This document shows positions 24,284 through 37,129 of a stretch of DNA of 64,000 nt, one piece after another. The DNA comes from Erythroxylum novogranatense (Eukaryota > Streptophyta > Magnoliopsida > Malpighiales > Erythroxylaceae). The notes beneath the pieces were generated by a model. It was not told where the DNA came from. It searched no databases and worked only from the letters and a program-made list of their open reading frames with translations. Location: assembly GCA_029891385.1 (NCBI GenBank), contig CM057235.1:12798001-12862000 (forward strand). Direction: 5' to 3'. Every line of letters starts with the position of its first letter. Position 1 is the stretch's first letter. The position numbers and the translations under genes are program-made.

Positions 24284-24291
24284 CATTTATA
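24284..24291 (-). promoter_or_regulatory. TATA box of C 3' LTR
   Basis: Minus-strand TATAAATG lies before a purine-rich (AGAAGAG) leader. The same site in the other LTR is at 46209-46216. Confidence 0.5.
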
Positions 24292-25559
24292 GGCAAGGCA
24301 ACACTTCTTCTTCCAATTTTGCCATTCCATTTATGCCTTATGTCTTTTACACGTAAGTGTCTTGCCAAAAGCAACCTTGAATATTCTGACATAACACTTT
24401 ATTCTAGAAGAATCTTCTCTATTGTCTTACATTCCCAATGACACCAAAATCATTCCATTTGGGTCAGTGATTCAAAAATACACTTTAAACCTTTTTGGAC
24501 TGCTTTTGTCCAAATCAGCATATTGTGCACAACCCCTATTGAAAATTTTAAACCCTTTAAAAACTAAATTTGACTTCATATTCTTCATACCATTTGTAGC
24601 TCCGTGTATCTAGTTTATGTTGAAATAAGAATCATCTTATTCAAAGCTCTACTGATCCAGAAATCATTAAAATATTTAAGCATGTTTAGTAAAATATCCA
24701 ATTCCTCACTTCCAATTTATACCCTTACTTGATTTAATACATCTCTTTCAAATCAACACCAAAAGCTATGACCTTTAATGGAGACACAAAAAGAAAATTG
24801 TTAGGAATCAGAGGGTTCAAGAATCACTTCATTTAGAGGTCAGATAACAAAATTATGGCCGAAAGAATCAAACAAGATTTGGTCCTCAATCATATCAAAC
24901 TTGTCTCGGGACAAATGGCATAACTTTCACCAGAGATGTTGGATTAAGATCATATTAGGATGATTTCAAAGAGAAATTTGAGTTCTACAACTTTGAAGAA
25001 GAGCTTGAGGTCAGATTTTATCATCTGAATGGTCAAAATGGACCAGATAATAGGATTAGACAAAACCAAAGGAAAAAGCAGAAGAATGGAAAAAGACAAA
25101 AAGTGGGAAAATTGCTATAACTTTCCCTACAGATATTGGATTAAGATGTTCTTCATATGGTTTTAAAGAAGACTTAAAGATCTACAACTTTCATACAGAC
25201 CTTGAAGACAGATTTTATCTTCTGAAGGCAAAAATGGAACAGAAGATAGGTACAGATGAAGTCAAATGAAAAACAGAAGAATGGAAAAAGACAGAAGAAA
25301 TGGGAAAATTGCTATAACTTTCCCTACAAATATTGAATTAAGATGTTTTTTATATGGTTAGAAATAGGACTTCAATATCTACAACTTTTATGCAGACCTT
25401 GAAGACAGATTCTATCATCTGGAGGGTCAAAAATAAACTAGAAAATAGCAAAAAGCAGAAGAAGCAAAAAGACTGAAGAAGTTCATAAACAGTAACCCAG
25501 AAGAAGTTTATGAACAGTAACCTAAAAGAAGCAAAAGATAGAAGAAGTAAAACCTAGAA

Positions 25560-25960
25560 GGAACAAAACCCAGAACAAGACACGTCAACAAAACATAGAT
25601 GAAGACGTGTCAGCAAAACATAGAAGAAGTCACGTCAGCAAAACACAGACGAAGACGCGTCAGTAAAACACAAAAGAAGACGCGTAAAAAAACACAAAAG
25701 AAGACTCATCAGTAAAACACAAACAAAAACGCGTTAGCAAAATACAGAAGAAAATGCGTCAACAAAATACAAAAGAAGGCGCGTCAGCAAAACACAGAAG
25801 AAGACGTGTCAGCAAAACACAGAAGAAGACGCGTCAGCAAAACATAGACGATAGCAAAACACAGACTATTGCAAAACACAGACGATACAAAAACATAGAC
25901 GATAGCAAAACACATACGATAGCAAAATATAGAAGATAGCAAAAAATAGATGATACAAAA
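25560..25960. repeat. ACGCGT/CAGCAAAACACAG tandem array in C LTR
   Basis: Units of about 22-25 bp (GAAGACGCGTCAGCAAAACA) repeat more than ten times, decaying to 19-bp units at the right. The core ACGCGT or ACGTGT is palindromic or nearly so. The truncated 5' LTR copy ends within this array at 47308. Confidence 0.8.
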
Positions 25961-26860
25961 CACAGAAGGAGATGACATCATCACAAAGAAAACCCAGAAG
26001 GAGATGACGTCATCACAGAAGAAGCTACTCCTCTCTTGCACATCATCCCTTATAAGGACCATGATTTTCGGTCTAGAAGTCCAAAAACTCCATACTATAT
26101 AGCGTTGGAAAGATAAAAAAAGATCTTCAACTCTCGAGGAGGGAACTTTCCCAAAATCTATCTAGATCAATCCCAATTTTCCCCTAAAATCCCAAGATGA
26201 ATTTTACATTCATCCACCAATGTGCTACACTTAGTTATCACTTCATGACAAATTTGAGACTCTTAGAGACAGAATTGAAATTTGATGTCTTCATAAGAAA
26301 TGTAGCCATATGTTTCTAGTTTAATATAAATTAATAATCATCTTGTTTGGATAACTAGAGAAAAAGATATGGCTAACAGACCGAAGCAAACTCAATAAAC
26401 ATTTTCCAGATCAACCACCCAATTTTGTTTCACATTCTTTCCTTAACACAAATCATACTAAGGCTATCTTTTCTACTTCATTTACTCCTCATTCTCAACT
26501 CCATTTCAAATCAATATCGCCCATAAAGAAATTTATAATCCATGACTAATCATGAAAACCAATGACAAAACATAAACATATATACATATTCCTCATCAAC
26601 TTACTACACATATACAACTTCATTTTTGGCTTTCATTCTACTTCTAACTTTCACCTTAATTCTTCTTACTTCAAATTCTTTTATCCATTAGAAACACCAA
26701 AGCAAACTTAGACATATCCACATTTCTCATTTGCTACTTTACCCTTGTCTATCATTTCTTGGTTCAAGAATTTTCATTTATTTGCTCTTTACTCATGATT
26801 ACTTGCCAAAATTTCTCCTTCAAATAGTTCTAACTTCTATGAAACATTTAGGGTCCAACA

Positions 26861-29676
26861 CTTTCTCCCCGCTTTAAAGAATTTCGTCCTCAAAATTCCT
26901 ACAGGAGTGGTCAACCAAATGGATGTAACATTTGTCTTATGTTTTTCTCAGTCTCCCTAGTAACTTCTTCACTTGAATACTTTCTTTCAAATGATCACTA
27001 TCAAAAGACTCAATAGGTCCTTCAATCATTGATTCAGCTATCACACTATCTTGACTATTTCATCGATATATTTCAGATTACTCACTAGCTTTTACTTCGT
27101 ATGTTGTCAATCTATCTCTGTTGGTCATACCATTTTTTTAACCTATTCACATATCGCATATTATGAATCTAAAACCTCTTTCACTAGTAACACTAACTCA
27201 TAATAATTTTCATACAGACCAATTCATAATAGCTTAACTTATCCTTTCTCCAAATCTGAGCACACCTTGCCAAGGTGGTACTCACAAAAACATTTTACCT
27301 CTCCTTTGAAAATTTGCTTCTCTTCAGGGTTAATACCTTCAACTCTTATATCCATTTCACCATATTCCCTAAATCCGGTGTTGACTCACCTACCTCATTT
27401 ATCTTTCATGAGTCACTTCACTCTTATTTTCGATTCATCTCACTCACTAACAGTATCTCACATTTATTATGGCCTTATATCATTTTAGGCCCTCTCCATC
27501 TCAATGTAAGGGTAAATGACCACCTTTTTGTCATACCATGCCCCATACCGCGTTCTAATGATACCACTATAGTCACAATTGTAATGCCTGCAATCAATTT
27601 GAATTATAACTCAATCTCATCTTCCTATGAACTTAAAAATATAAGCTTCAAGAATATTCCTAACAGTTAAAACTGTTGGTAGTTCAAACATTCAACCACT
27701 TGTTTCTACATCCCTAGCAGCTAAAATACAATCTTAGCGTATTCCTACTAGGATGTCTAACTTAGGTTGTTATTTAGGCTTCTCTAACACTTTCTTTGCT
27801 TAATCATTTTTATCGGGTACACATACCTCTTATTTCGATCACCAAAAAACATTCTTCCGATTTCACTCAAAAGTTCAAATTTGTTTTCAATTTTTCTATG
27901 GGATTCACAATTATGAATCCTTAGCTTTTAGGTTTTCTTACTTCCTTCCAATAGAATTGATCTTAAATTTCAATGCAACTAGTAACACTTCATTTTACCC
28001 CATATTCCACTCAATATTTTGTACTCTTCATTGCACTAGATTTGGTAACTTCAATTTCTGACTTCGCACTATTTCATTTTAGAATTGTCTATTCAATGTG
28101 TCAGATTACATACCACCTTTACCAACATAGCACTCATTTGTACATTCCAGAAATGACTTTGTATATCTAATGTCTCCAAGACCTCAAAGCGATTTTTATT
28201 ATAGTAATTCTAAACCATGTATCAAAATCAACTCATAAGACTTTAATGGTCTTTATGCATACAAAAACCACTTTATGCTATTACAATATATTGTATCTTA
28301 CTCCCTGATGTGGAACTTCATTATAAATTGCATAATCTCCAAATCTAAATGATATTATTATCATCAGTGTCATATTCCTCAAATATTCATAACGTCCCTT
28401 TGTACTTTTTAAACACACTTAAAATACCATCTATGATCATAGTCACTAATTGATACAATTTTGCTTGGATCATTTAAATGTTCAATATCATAATTATTGG
28501 GTATTATTAATTCCAACAGATATTACTCAAATTTTCCTTGTGTCCTTAAGTGGCTAATTCCTCAATTAAGGTAATATTATCTCATGTCATTTCCAGTCTC
28601 CCCCTTGACTTCTTGTCTCTAATGATTTTTTCTTTTTATTTGATTTCCTTTAATTCACTTCGACTTATTCAAATACTTATTCAATCGTGCTAGCTTCTCT
28701 ACACATTTTCAATTTATTTGTATACTTCACTTTGCGTGTTGGTATCACTTCCTCATATTCAATTTGTATTTCCCCGAACATATTTACATCGAATATAATG
28801 TGGATGCGTATTCTTCTCACATTTGGAATAGTGTCACCTTGCATTTTAAAATTCACTCACGTAGTTGGATACTTTATTCGTTCCCAATTAATCACTATAA
28901 GTACTCTCACGTATTACTCTAACTCACCTTGAACTTTGAATTATAGGAACTATGATTTGTGTTTATCCAATAAGTTACTGATTGTTTCCCCTATCATCTC
29001 CACGCATATTATACTCATATTCTTGATATTTTCAATTTTTATGGTGATCTCACTATCAGTTGTGCACTTACAGTGGCAAATCAACCTAAACTCAACAACT
29101 TTTTCATATATCGCTCATCATTTCATCTTCCAATTGTCATTTATTTCATCTCACACATCTATATTCTCAATTGATTTATAATTGTAGGGGCATAACCCAT
29201 ATAAAGCTTAAATCTCCATTCCATAGATATATTCTCATACTGAACCATAAACTCTTATATCGGTAATCACACAACCATTCTAAGTCCAAATTCAACCTTT
29301 CAAGGTCATATTAACTTGGCCTATACACTTTAATCGTATCATTTCTACTCATATTCTCACTTTCCTCAATCAATCCACGACAATATACCGATTCACCCTT
29401 ATATCACCTTCAAAGGATATATACCCCTCGTGGTGGACTCTTATCTATCATGCAAAACTAGATACTATATTTTTTTCAAAATGTCCATATCCCCCACAAG
29501 ATTCTATCACTTAATTCGCTGACACAACTATAGATACTAAATCTTTATCTAACATATCGGATTATGTCTTTTTTCTTATCTATGGTCCCGAACTCTTAAC
29601 AGTCGCTCTTGCGATTGACACATATCTCATGAGATGCCCATGTAAGATCCTAATACTGACGCTATGATACCATAAG
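26861..29676 (-). pseudogene. C internal region with decayed Tekay polyprotein tail
   Basis: At the 3' end on the minus strand (about 26890-26975) a frame reads EEVTRETEKNIRQMLHPF, aligning with the chromodomain tail of E1 and E2. It is followed by GAATTTTGAGGACGAAATTC and the polypurine tract AAAGCGGGGAGAAAG. The rest of the 2.8 kb shows no recognisable gag or pol motif. The stretch 28225-28345 resembles 63885-64000 in element J, so both carry related internal DNA. Plus-strand frames at 27275 and 28687 have no family resemblance. Confidence 0.6.
29661..29672 (-). promoter_or_regulatory. Primer-binding site of C (mutated)
   Basis: Minus-strand TGGTATCATAGC differs from the initiator-Met site by one base and lies four bases from the LTR edge at 29677. 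Confidence 0.75.
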
Positions 29677-30023
29677 TGTTGGGACTTGTTTTCCAGAACC
29701 CAAACTCTTGCGAATATTAGAAGTCTTGAGCGTATCTTTACTACATCATACTCTTTAATACATTACATACAAAAGAGGTTTTACAAAGCTATGATGGCTT
29801 TTCAAGCCACATTACAACATAAATCCAAAATCTCAATCTACAAAAGTTACATGAACTACAAATTCTTAAAATGTGACTAATCCTTGCATTTTACAAAGAT
29901 AACTTAAACTCCAAGATATGTAGAATTTGAAGTAACATCCTTATACTCTTGATCACTCGATCTCTTCGTCATCACCTGAAGGTAGGGAAAGGAAGGGGGT
30001 GAGCTTGAAAGCTCGTGGTTAAC
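29677..30023 (-). repeat. C 5' LTR, piece 1
   Basis: It matches 22903-23230 with scattered differences. It includes a GAGCT/AGCTC mini-hairpin near 30001 and the acceptor-like CAG (29976-29978 on the minus strand), and ends with TTAAC, the left duplication of solo LTR D. Confidence 0.75.
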
Positions 30024-32886
30024 TGTTAGGACCCCACCCCTGCGAGTCATGTGCCCGACATCCTACGTGATATCTGGACGCACATCCCACAAGGGAGGAA
30101 TTCCACACCAAGCCAAACCTCAACGAAAATACTCAAATCACATACTTTCGAACAGATTTGAAAATTTAAAAGTCTTGGGTCCTAAATTGAAAATTGATTC
30201 CTTCAGATAAGTTGTAATTCCATGTCTCTAGTTTATTTTGAAATAAGAATCAACTCAAATGGATATCTATAGATCGAGATATCGTCAAAATATTAAATCT
30301 CATTCAGAAAATTTATCCAACTCAAACTCTTTTAACCGATCCTCTCACTTTGATTCAATCCATAATTTTCAAATTAATATCAAAACCTACAAAATTTTAT
30401 AGAGAGGTAGAGGAATGTCTTAGGAATCCAATGCTTTAAAAATCAGGTCAATCGAAGGTTGGATGAAAAAGTTATAAGCAAAAGAGTGGAAAGAGGTCAG
30501 GTCAAGGGAGGGAAAGGGCCATCGCGAGCGCCTGCGAATGAGCGGCGTCGCACTCGCGATGCGTGCGACCTCCTGATCCTTTTTCCTCCGATTACCTAAC
30601 TATCAAAATTCATATCTTTTGACCCAAAACTCCAAAATTTTCAAATTTGGTATCAATGGAAAGTTAAAAAGAAGCTCTACAACTTCCATGAAAGACTTGA
30701 AAACAATTCGGCCTCTAAAGGGGTCAAAATCCACCTCAAAGTGGTTGCCTGAAAAATGTCATCCTAAACAGTAACATAATCTCTAAAAATCATATCTTTT
30801 AGCCCCATGATCCAAAAATGTCATACTTCATATCAATGAAAAGATAAAAAGATAAAATTCCACCTTCAAGAAGACTTTATAAACAAATTTTACCTTTCTA
30901 AGGGTCAAAATTCCACTCAAACTTACTGTCCCGAAATTGCCAACCTAGACAGCACCCAACTTCTAAAAATTCACATCTTTCAACTCCCACATCTAAAAAT
31001 GGCATATTATACATCGTTGGAAAACTATGAAATTCCTCTATAACTTTCAAGAAGGCTACTTGATCCAATTTAACCTATATCAGTCTAGAATTTGCCTCAA
31101 AATCAGCATACACAAAACCTACCCTTATGGACATTTACAAAAACAATGCAAAGTAACCTTTGGAACAACATTGGCAAAACACAATAAAACCTGAATATCT
31201 TTCATTAATATCAAAATATGAGTTCTTACAAAGCTTTAGTGGGCATTTTTAGCTCCAACACATTAAAGTCTCAAAAATTCAAATTACAAAAAAGCCACAT
31301 GAACAGTAATTTTGCACCACAAATGCAACTAAAGCTTTGTTTACAAAATATAGCTTCAAAATCAACAAAAAGAAGCAAACGGGAGTGATGCCTTGACCTC
31401 AGCTTGGTCACTCGTTATCTTGCTCATTGCCTATGGATGGGAAGGAAAAGGGGGTGAGCTCGACGGCTCGTGGGTAACATGTTTAGAACTAAGAAACAAG
31501 CAAAACCCATTGAATCATTTATTTCCATAGCAAAATTTACATTGAAAACCATGCAACACATATTTTCCAAATTCACAACTTATTGAGCTATTCATAACAT
31601 CAAACATAACGCATGCATCAAAATGATCACAAATCATAAACACATACACATCGGAAATGGTTTGGGTAGATCCAAAACAGAACGTACTACACATTTTCGC
31701 GTAGCGGTCATATGTAGCCATGAACTTAGGGGAGTCTGTGAGGAGCTCCATGCCACTAGTGGGCAGGCGGGAAAAGCCTATAGACAAGTGCACTTGACTT
31801 ACTTAAGGGACCACCACAAACCCACATAAGTATGCATTTCACATTTTTCAAACATATTGCCCAAAATGACACATTTCCGAAAAGAAATTTTATAATAATA
31901 GTATCCTTTCAAAATCATTCACATACTTTTATAAATCATTAACACAATATGAAATCATTCCCAAAATTCATTTACAAAAACATAGGGCACATTCTTAACC
32001 CATCTTCAAGAGTAATAAATGTACATTTTCAAGGTAGTTGGAAATCATCTAATTATATTTATTTGAAAGAAGCTTTACTAGCTCATTTACTCAATTATAA
32101 AAATGTCACCCACCTTAAAAATCCCTTGCTTTAGACTTGCTCAAGATGCCTTTCCTCTAGCTCCTCTTGCCTCCCTTGAATTTCTTCATAATCACAAAAA
32201 CCCAAATCAAAAGAGATCTTAAAATTGGAAAACCTAAGGAAACAAAAGCATGAAATTTATCTTAGAACACTCATACCCATACTTTTCCTAAGCCATTTGA
32301 ACCAAAAACCCTTCAAAATTCCAAAAGATTTGAAAACAACTAACCTTGAATCTGCACTCACGATTTTTGCTCTTTGGCTCTAATGGAAGATCAAGTCTTC
32401 CTCTTTCTTTTTCCTTCTTAAAAAAAACTCTTAAAATCACTCTTCTAAAGCAAAGAAAGGTGAAACTCTAAGTTGTTCTTCTTCTTCTTTTCTTTCTCCT
32501 CTCAACCAAAACATTCTCCTCTCTTCTCCTTCTAATTTTTCATTCATTCTTCTCCTAACACACAACAAGTCTTCTTTCTTTCTTTTAATGAATCCAAAAA
32601 GACCAATCTACCCCTCCTTGTAAGCCTCGTACCTTTTTACCTTAAGTGATCTTCCCATTTTTCCCTTATACATTCATATTCCCTCAATTTAACTTACACC
32701 ATACTATACTCTAAGTTAATCTTAATTTCTCCATTTTATACTTCTAATTCCATCAATCTAAGCAATAAATCCTCCAACCATTGACATGCTAATTAAACTC
32801 TAACCAAAAGCAATAAATCAAACAAAACCTCAAAAATAAATTGAAAATCATGCTTATTCAATAAGAAAAGAATTTGGGGGCCAACA
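30024..32886 (-). mobile_element. Solo LTR D (2863 bp) with duplication TTAAC
   Basis: The ends are TGTTAGGACCCC and GGGGGCCAACA, flanked by TTAAC at 30019-30023 and 32887-32891. No internal region or second LTR is present, the usual outcome of LTR-LTR recombination. On the minus strand its start resembles LTR F. It contains modules about 180 bp apart (30677, 30859, 31037), a GC cassette with an ATCGCGAG/CTCGCGAT inverted repeat (30531-30560), the 31-nt hairpin and an acceptor-like CCATCCATAG (31431). Confidence 0.85.
31687..31717 (-). other. 31-nt conserved hairpin in solo LTR D
   Basis: CTACACA (31687-31693) pairs with TATGTAG (31711-31717) with one mismatch, and TCGC pairs with GCGG (one G-T) around GTA. 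Same 7-3-4-3-4-3-7 spacing. Confidence 0.65.
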
Positions 32887-33188
32887 TTAACAGTTTATAA
32901 TAAAAAGAAGATAAGCAAAACTTTTGAAACCATCTTACTTGTCATAGAAAATTTTCATTGAGTTTATAAAACACATGTTTCTTAGGCTGCCAAATCCATA
33001 AGTAGCAAAAACATGAATGCATCATACTTGTTAACATAACATGAGTACATGAGCACATCACAATGATTTGGGTAAGTCCAAAACATGACGCACTACACAT
33101 TACTATGTAATGGTTCTGTATAGTCGTAAACTTGAGGGAGTCCTTGTAGGAGCTCTGTGTCACTAGCAGGTAGGCGAGAGAAGCCTAT
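32887..33188 (-). repeat. C 5' LTR, piece 2, between D and E2
   Basis: It resumes with the TTAAC duplication and AGTTTATAATAAAAAG, matching 23231-23547. It contains the hairpin at 33093-33123 (CTACACA/TGTATAG, one mismatch; CTAT/ATGG) and ends in TATAC, the left duplication of E2. Confidence 0.78.
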
Positions 33189-35525
33189 ACTGTAACATCC
33201 CACCTTCAACGGGAATGGTAGAATAGTAATTTGGCATAGGATGAGAGTGATTGGGCTTCATTAGGACTGTTCATGTATACTAGTATTGGTACACAGTGAA
33301 TTTTATGCACATGAAATAACTGTACATGCATACATGACATTCCTGGTTTTTGTGCCTAATGTAGTTTTACTGTGATTAACATGGTTCTTGTGTTTGAAAA
33401 ATTATTTTGAGTGCGTCATTGAGTGTTTTATATTTTAAGGGATTTTTCTGAAATTTTTCAGAGAAAATTCCCGGACCAAAAAAATCACCAAGCAGCTAAC
33501 CGGTTGGTTTTCGGTAGCGAAAATTTCTATCCAATGGCACTATAATATTGGGTATATTATTTTGGGATTGAAATGAGAGCCATTGGACTTGAATGGGTCA
33601 AATTTCATTAGAGTTCTCAAGAAATCCTATTGCTTGTTTTGTTCTTGAGCTTATTTTGTCTTTTAGTTCAATATGCCAAGTGTCCTAAGTGAATAAATGC
33701 TTTTTTCTTCTTCCTCTCCTTGTGTTTTCGGTGGCTTCACATTAAAGGGATGAAAAAAGAAGAGTTATTGCTCATTTTCTCCTCATCATCCGAAAATCTT
33801 CACTTCTTTTCATCTCCATCGATTTTTTCTCCTTCTTTAAGTTACTTCCTCCCACCTTAAGAGCTTCTTCTTGTAAACAAGCTATTTTCTTACCATGGAG
33901 AACTTACCCTTGCATGGTTTTAGAAGAAGTTGTTAGTGAGAGTAGTAAAGAAAGAATTGAAGGAAGTGAAGAGTGGAATCTTTAAGTAGGTAAGTTTTTA
34001 AGTTAAGCTTTAATTATGCTTTGATTATGCATTTAATGAATCATAGTTGTTAGATGCATTCATTTGGAGTTATGGTGCAATTATTGTGTTTATTGATGCA
34101 CGAATTGAATGAAAATTTAAGTTTGAATTGGTGGGTAAGATTATGTTAGGTATGACTTGATGAAGTAGTATGAATGAATGTTTTAGCTTGATTTTGGATT
34201 GAATATTGATGACTAATCTTGCATAGAAATTAAGAGTTTAATGCTGCAAAATTTTGACTATGGGTCTAAATGAGTGTAGGAATGATCTAGGGACTGATTT
34301 TGTGTCCAATTGGGATGCTTATGGTAGTAGAAGTTCAATTGGCATGATAGGAAGTGTATTTGAGTAGTAAAGCTGAAAATTGGTTTCTGACCTACTGTAC
34401 TGTTTTGAGCATAACTCATTGCGTGGTTATGAAAATGAGGTGAGGTTTGTTCCAAATGAAACTTTCGCTTGTTGGATACATTTTTTTGTGAAATAGGTGT
34501 TGTCTAATTTTACCCTTAAGAGGGTGAATTTTGGCTTGAAACTTCTTCGTTGATGTGCTGTATGAGCGATGAAGAACCAATGACCTAAGTGTTTTGATGA
34601 TTTTTCTAAATTAATTTCGAAGGAATTGATGAAAATGGTCTTCATAAGAGTTGAAGCCTATATTGTTAGATTTTCATTGCCACTGATTTTGCAATTTCGA
34701 TATGTATATTGGGAGATATCCACTGTTAACTATTGACTGATTTTGTACATTGTGGTGAAACCTAGCCTAAGTGTCAGATTTGTGAGCATTCTGATTGGAA
34801 GAAATTTTAGCAATTTCTTTCAATTGAATTGGCTTTAGTGATCTGCTGAAGAGTTGTAAAGGAAGAAATTATCTTGAAAATGGTATATCGCATGTGATTT
34901 TTGGAGATCAGATTTGGGAGTTATGAGTTTTCAAAAAACTGAACCTGCATTAGGTTTTTAACTGCTGCCCTGATCAGTCACTTGTTTGGCAGTTTTAAAC
35001 TTGTAAGGGATGGAATTGGATTTTGCATCCTTCATGAAAATGGAATTATGAGATCTTATCTTTCCAGTGATATAAAGTAGTGATTGTTTTGACATTTGTG
35101 CTAGGAGATATGTTGCTTTGAAATGTACTTTATTCAGATTGGAAAATTTCAATTGGGGCGATGCTTTGGTGAATTGTTTGGACTAGTTAACAAATGAATT
35201 TGATTTCAGGTTGTTCATGAAAGTTGTCGATAACATTGGGATCTTTCTGATAATATTTATTATGTAATTTTTGACAAAGAAAATGAGAAGTTATTGAAGT
35301 TACAAGATAATGTACTATTTTAGAACCCATTGACTAGGCAGTAGGTTTAATTGGATTTTTGATACCCTTAGAGGTGAAATTGATTTTTATGGTCTTCATG
35401 AAACTTTTAGAGTTTTTCATGATCTTTCCAACGAGATTTGGTTTGTAATTTTCTGAATTGTGTGCAAAGAGTTATAGGTGTATGAATTTCGGTTTGAAAA
35501 TAAGAAAAAGAGAAGGAAATAGGGG

Positions 35526-35528
<3 letters not shown>

Positions 35529-35562
<34 letters not shown>
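35529..35562. repeat. AT microsatellite in E2 5' LTR
   Basis: An uninterrupted TA run; the 3' LTR has a shorter, interrupted version at about 43998-44020, showing expansion since insertion. Confidence 0.85.
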
Positions 35563-35566
<4 letters not shown>

Positions 35567-35941
35567 ATTTGATTTTTTGTGTTCTTTTGGGAATAATTTT
35601 TCCGTCCAACGTCCGATTGACCTGATTCTTGAGGCATCGGATTCATAGAATATTTATTTTCATTTTCTGAGATATTGGAAATTTTTGGACGGAAAATTGA
35701 CGTGGGTCCGGTTTATTGTTTTCTGGTCACTGTTTTATTTATTTTTGGACCTATAGAGGTCCAAATTGAGTATCGTCAGCGCCATTAGATTTCTAATTTT
35801 TAGACAGATTTTTATGATGGAAAAGTTTGGTTTAGGGCTAGGAATATCATGCACATGCACTGTACACCTTTTAATTGTTACGTATGCATCATTAACTCGT
35901 TCTGATTGGACAATAATAGTTATCTTCTCTTATTATTATAG

Positions 35942-36008
35942 AGGCACAATTGGAACGTCGACCTACCGACGTAGCAGAGACTTCTCGGTATTAGCTCGGA
36001 AGTAATAG
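35942..36008 (+). other. Putative 67-nt mini-exon in E2 5' LTR
   Basis: It is bounded by TTATTATTATAG and GTGAGTAACCTAG. The copy in the 3' LTR (44405-44471) is also 67 nt but is followed by GCGAGT, a rarer GC-type donor. The E1 copy at 9678-9744 is the same length. Inferred from sites only. Confidence 0.45.
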
Positions 36009-36535
36009 GTGAGTAACCTAGATGGGTTTCTCAATTATTATTTGTCTAATATGGGGATAATGACGGGATCAGGAATGTGTAAATTGTGTGACTTGTTTGC
36101 CCTTACTGGGATTTTTGTGATTAATTGTGACTTATAGACTGTTAGTTGTGAATTATAGACTGTTAATTGTGATTGATGGACTGTTAATTGTGTATGGGCT
36201 GTTAATTAACTATTCAATTGGGCATAGGCATTTCATACATAGATGCATAAACGGATATAAATAATTGTGAACCGAGTCGCCACTGAAACTGAAAACGAGC
36301 CTAGAGCGCGAAGGGAGATAATCCTCCCTATATGCGTCTATTGATTACTGATTACTGCTTAAACGCTCGGTCACAGCATTGAAATAAAACTGGAAAAAGA
36401 GTCACATGTGCATTGCATACTAGACTGAATACCTGAAATGAATTTTGTTGTATATGACTGTGTGATTGCTGAGCCTCTATTACCACTATGATTGCCTGAT
36501 TACTGGAACATGCTTATGTGACGCATGAATTGGGC

Positions 36536-36554
36536 GAACCATCGATGATGGTTC
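36536..36554 (+). other. 8-bp perfect hairpin GAACCATC-GAT-GATGGTTC
   Basis: Arms at 36536-36543 and 36547-36554 are perfectly complementary with a three-base loop, followed by a GAGTT/AACTC hairpin and an acceptor-like CAG. The 3' LTR copy is at about 45003-45021. Confidence 0.7.
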
Positions 36555-37006
36555 CTCATTGAGTTCTTAAACTCATCCAAAATTGTAATCTATTTTTCAG
36601 GGTTAAGAGTAGACTATTAGCTCCCTCAGGACTGTAGAGCCTTGGACATCGGATTGGCGAAAGAGGTTATGGCTCAAAGGTCGGTCAGCTGGGATTTCTT
36701 TTGGAGACTTATAGTTAGAACTGTTCTTTGTGCCTTATTGTACAGTACTTAATGTAAAGTGTTTTGAAGGATTGTATAGACTGAAAATACTGACAGTTTG
36801 TAAATTTCTAAGTTTGAGTAAATGAATGAAATGAAGTACAGTTTGGTTTTAAAAAGTTACCAATTTCTCATTTCTGTTTTATTATTGTGATGCCATGGAG
36901 AGTTTAGCGGTGGTTGTCAGTAGTGGTCTCTTATCGTAGGATATGTACCGGAATGACCTACGGACGTTCCAGTGGGTATTCAATGGTAAGGGGGCGCTAC
37001 ATTTGA

Positions 37007-37018
37007 TGGTATCAGAGC
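37007..37018 (+). promoter_or_regulatory. Primer-binding site of E2
   Basis: TGGTATCAGAGC, five bases after the 5' LTR end, is a perfect match to the plant initiator-Met tRNA primer site. Confidence 0.92.
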
Positions 37019-37129
37019 ATAGTTTGACATCTTTTGGGAAGAGTCAAATATGTTGGTATGAATTTTTACAGAACTGCAGAAATTGACTGGACTTCTTATT
37101 TTGTTCTAGGTTTTCTGTCTTAGGTGATC

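Larger units (their letters stand above)
22903..26860 (-). repeat. C 3' LTR (3958 bp)
   Basis: The ends are TGTTGGGACCC and GGGTCCAACA. On the minus strand the order is start, TGACGTCA (26005), the ACGCGT array (25560-25960), modules spaced about 197 bp (24984, 25183, 25379), TATA box (24284-24291), donor-like GTGGGTA near 23905 and the 31-nt hairpin (23445-23475). No coding sequence is present; small frames at 23669 and 24168 are incidental. Confidence 0.78.
33189..37001 (+). repeat. E2 5' LTR (3813 bp)
   Basis: It starts TGTAACATCCC and ends GGGGGCGCTACA. In order it holds donor GTAAGT (33990), modules about 182 bp apart (34641, 34847, 35031, 35214, 35395) and an AT microsatellite (35529-35562). 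Then come the phrase CGTCCGATTGACCTGATTC, the 67-nt segment (35942-36008), GAGC-type small hairpins (36295), the double hairpin (36536-36573) and CTATTTTTCAG (36590-36600). No gene is present. Confidence 0.9.

Noticed and set aside
25560..25960. Regular short repeats resembling a CRISPR array
   Set aside because: Units are contiguous, degenerate and without unique spacers, inside a plant LTR. This is a tandem array.
37007..37018. tRNA-like sequence TGGTATCAGAGC
   Set aside because: It is a 12-base primer-binding site at an LTR edge; no cloverleaf surrounds it. The same applies to the sites at 2556, 29661 and 51294.
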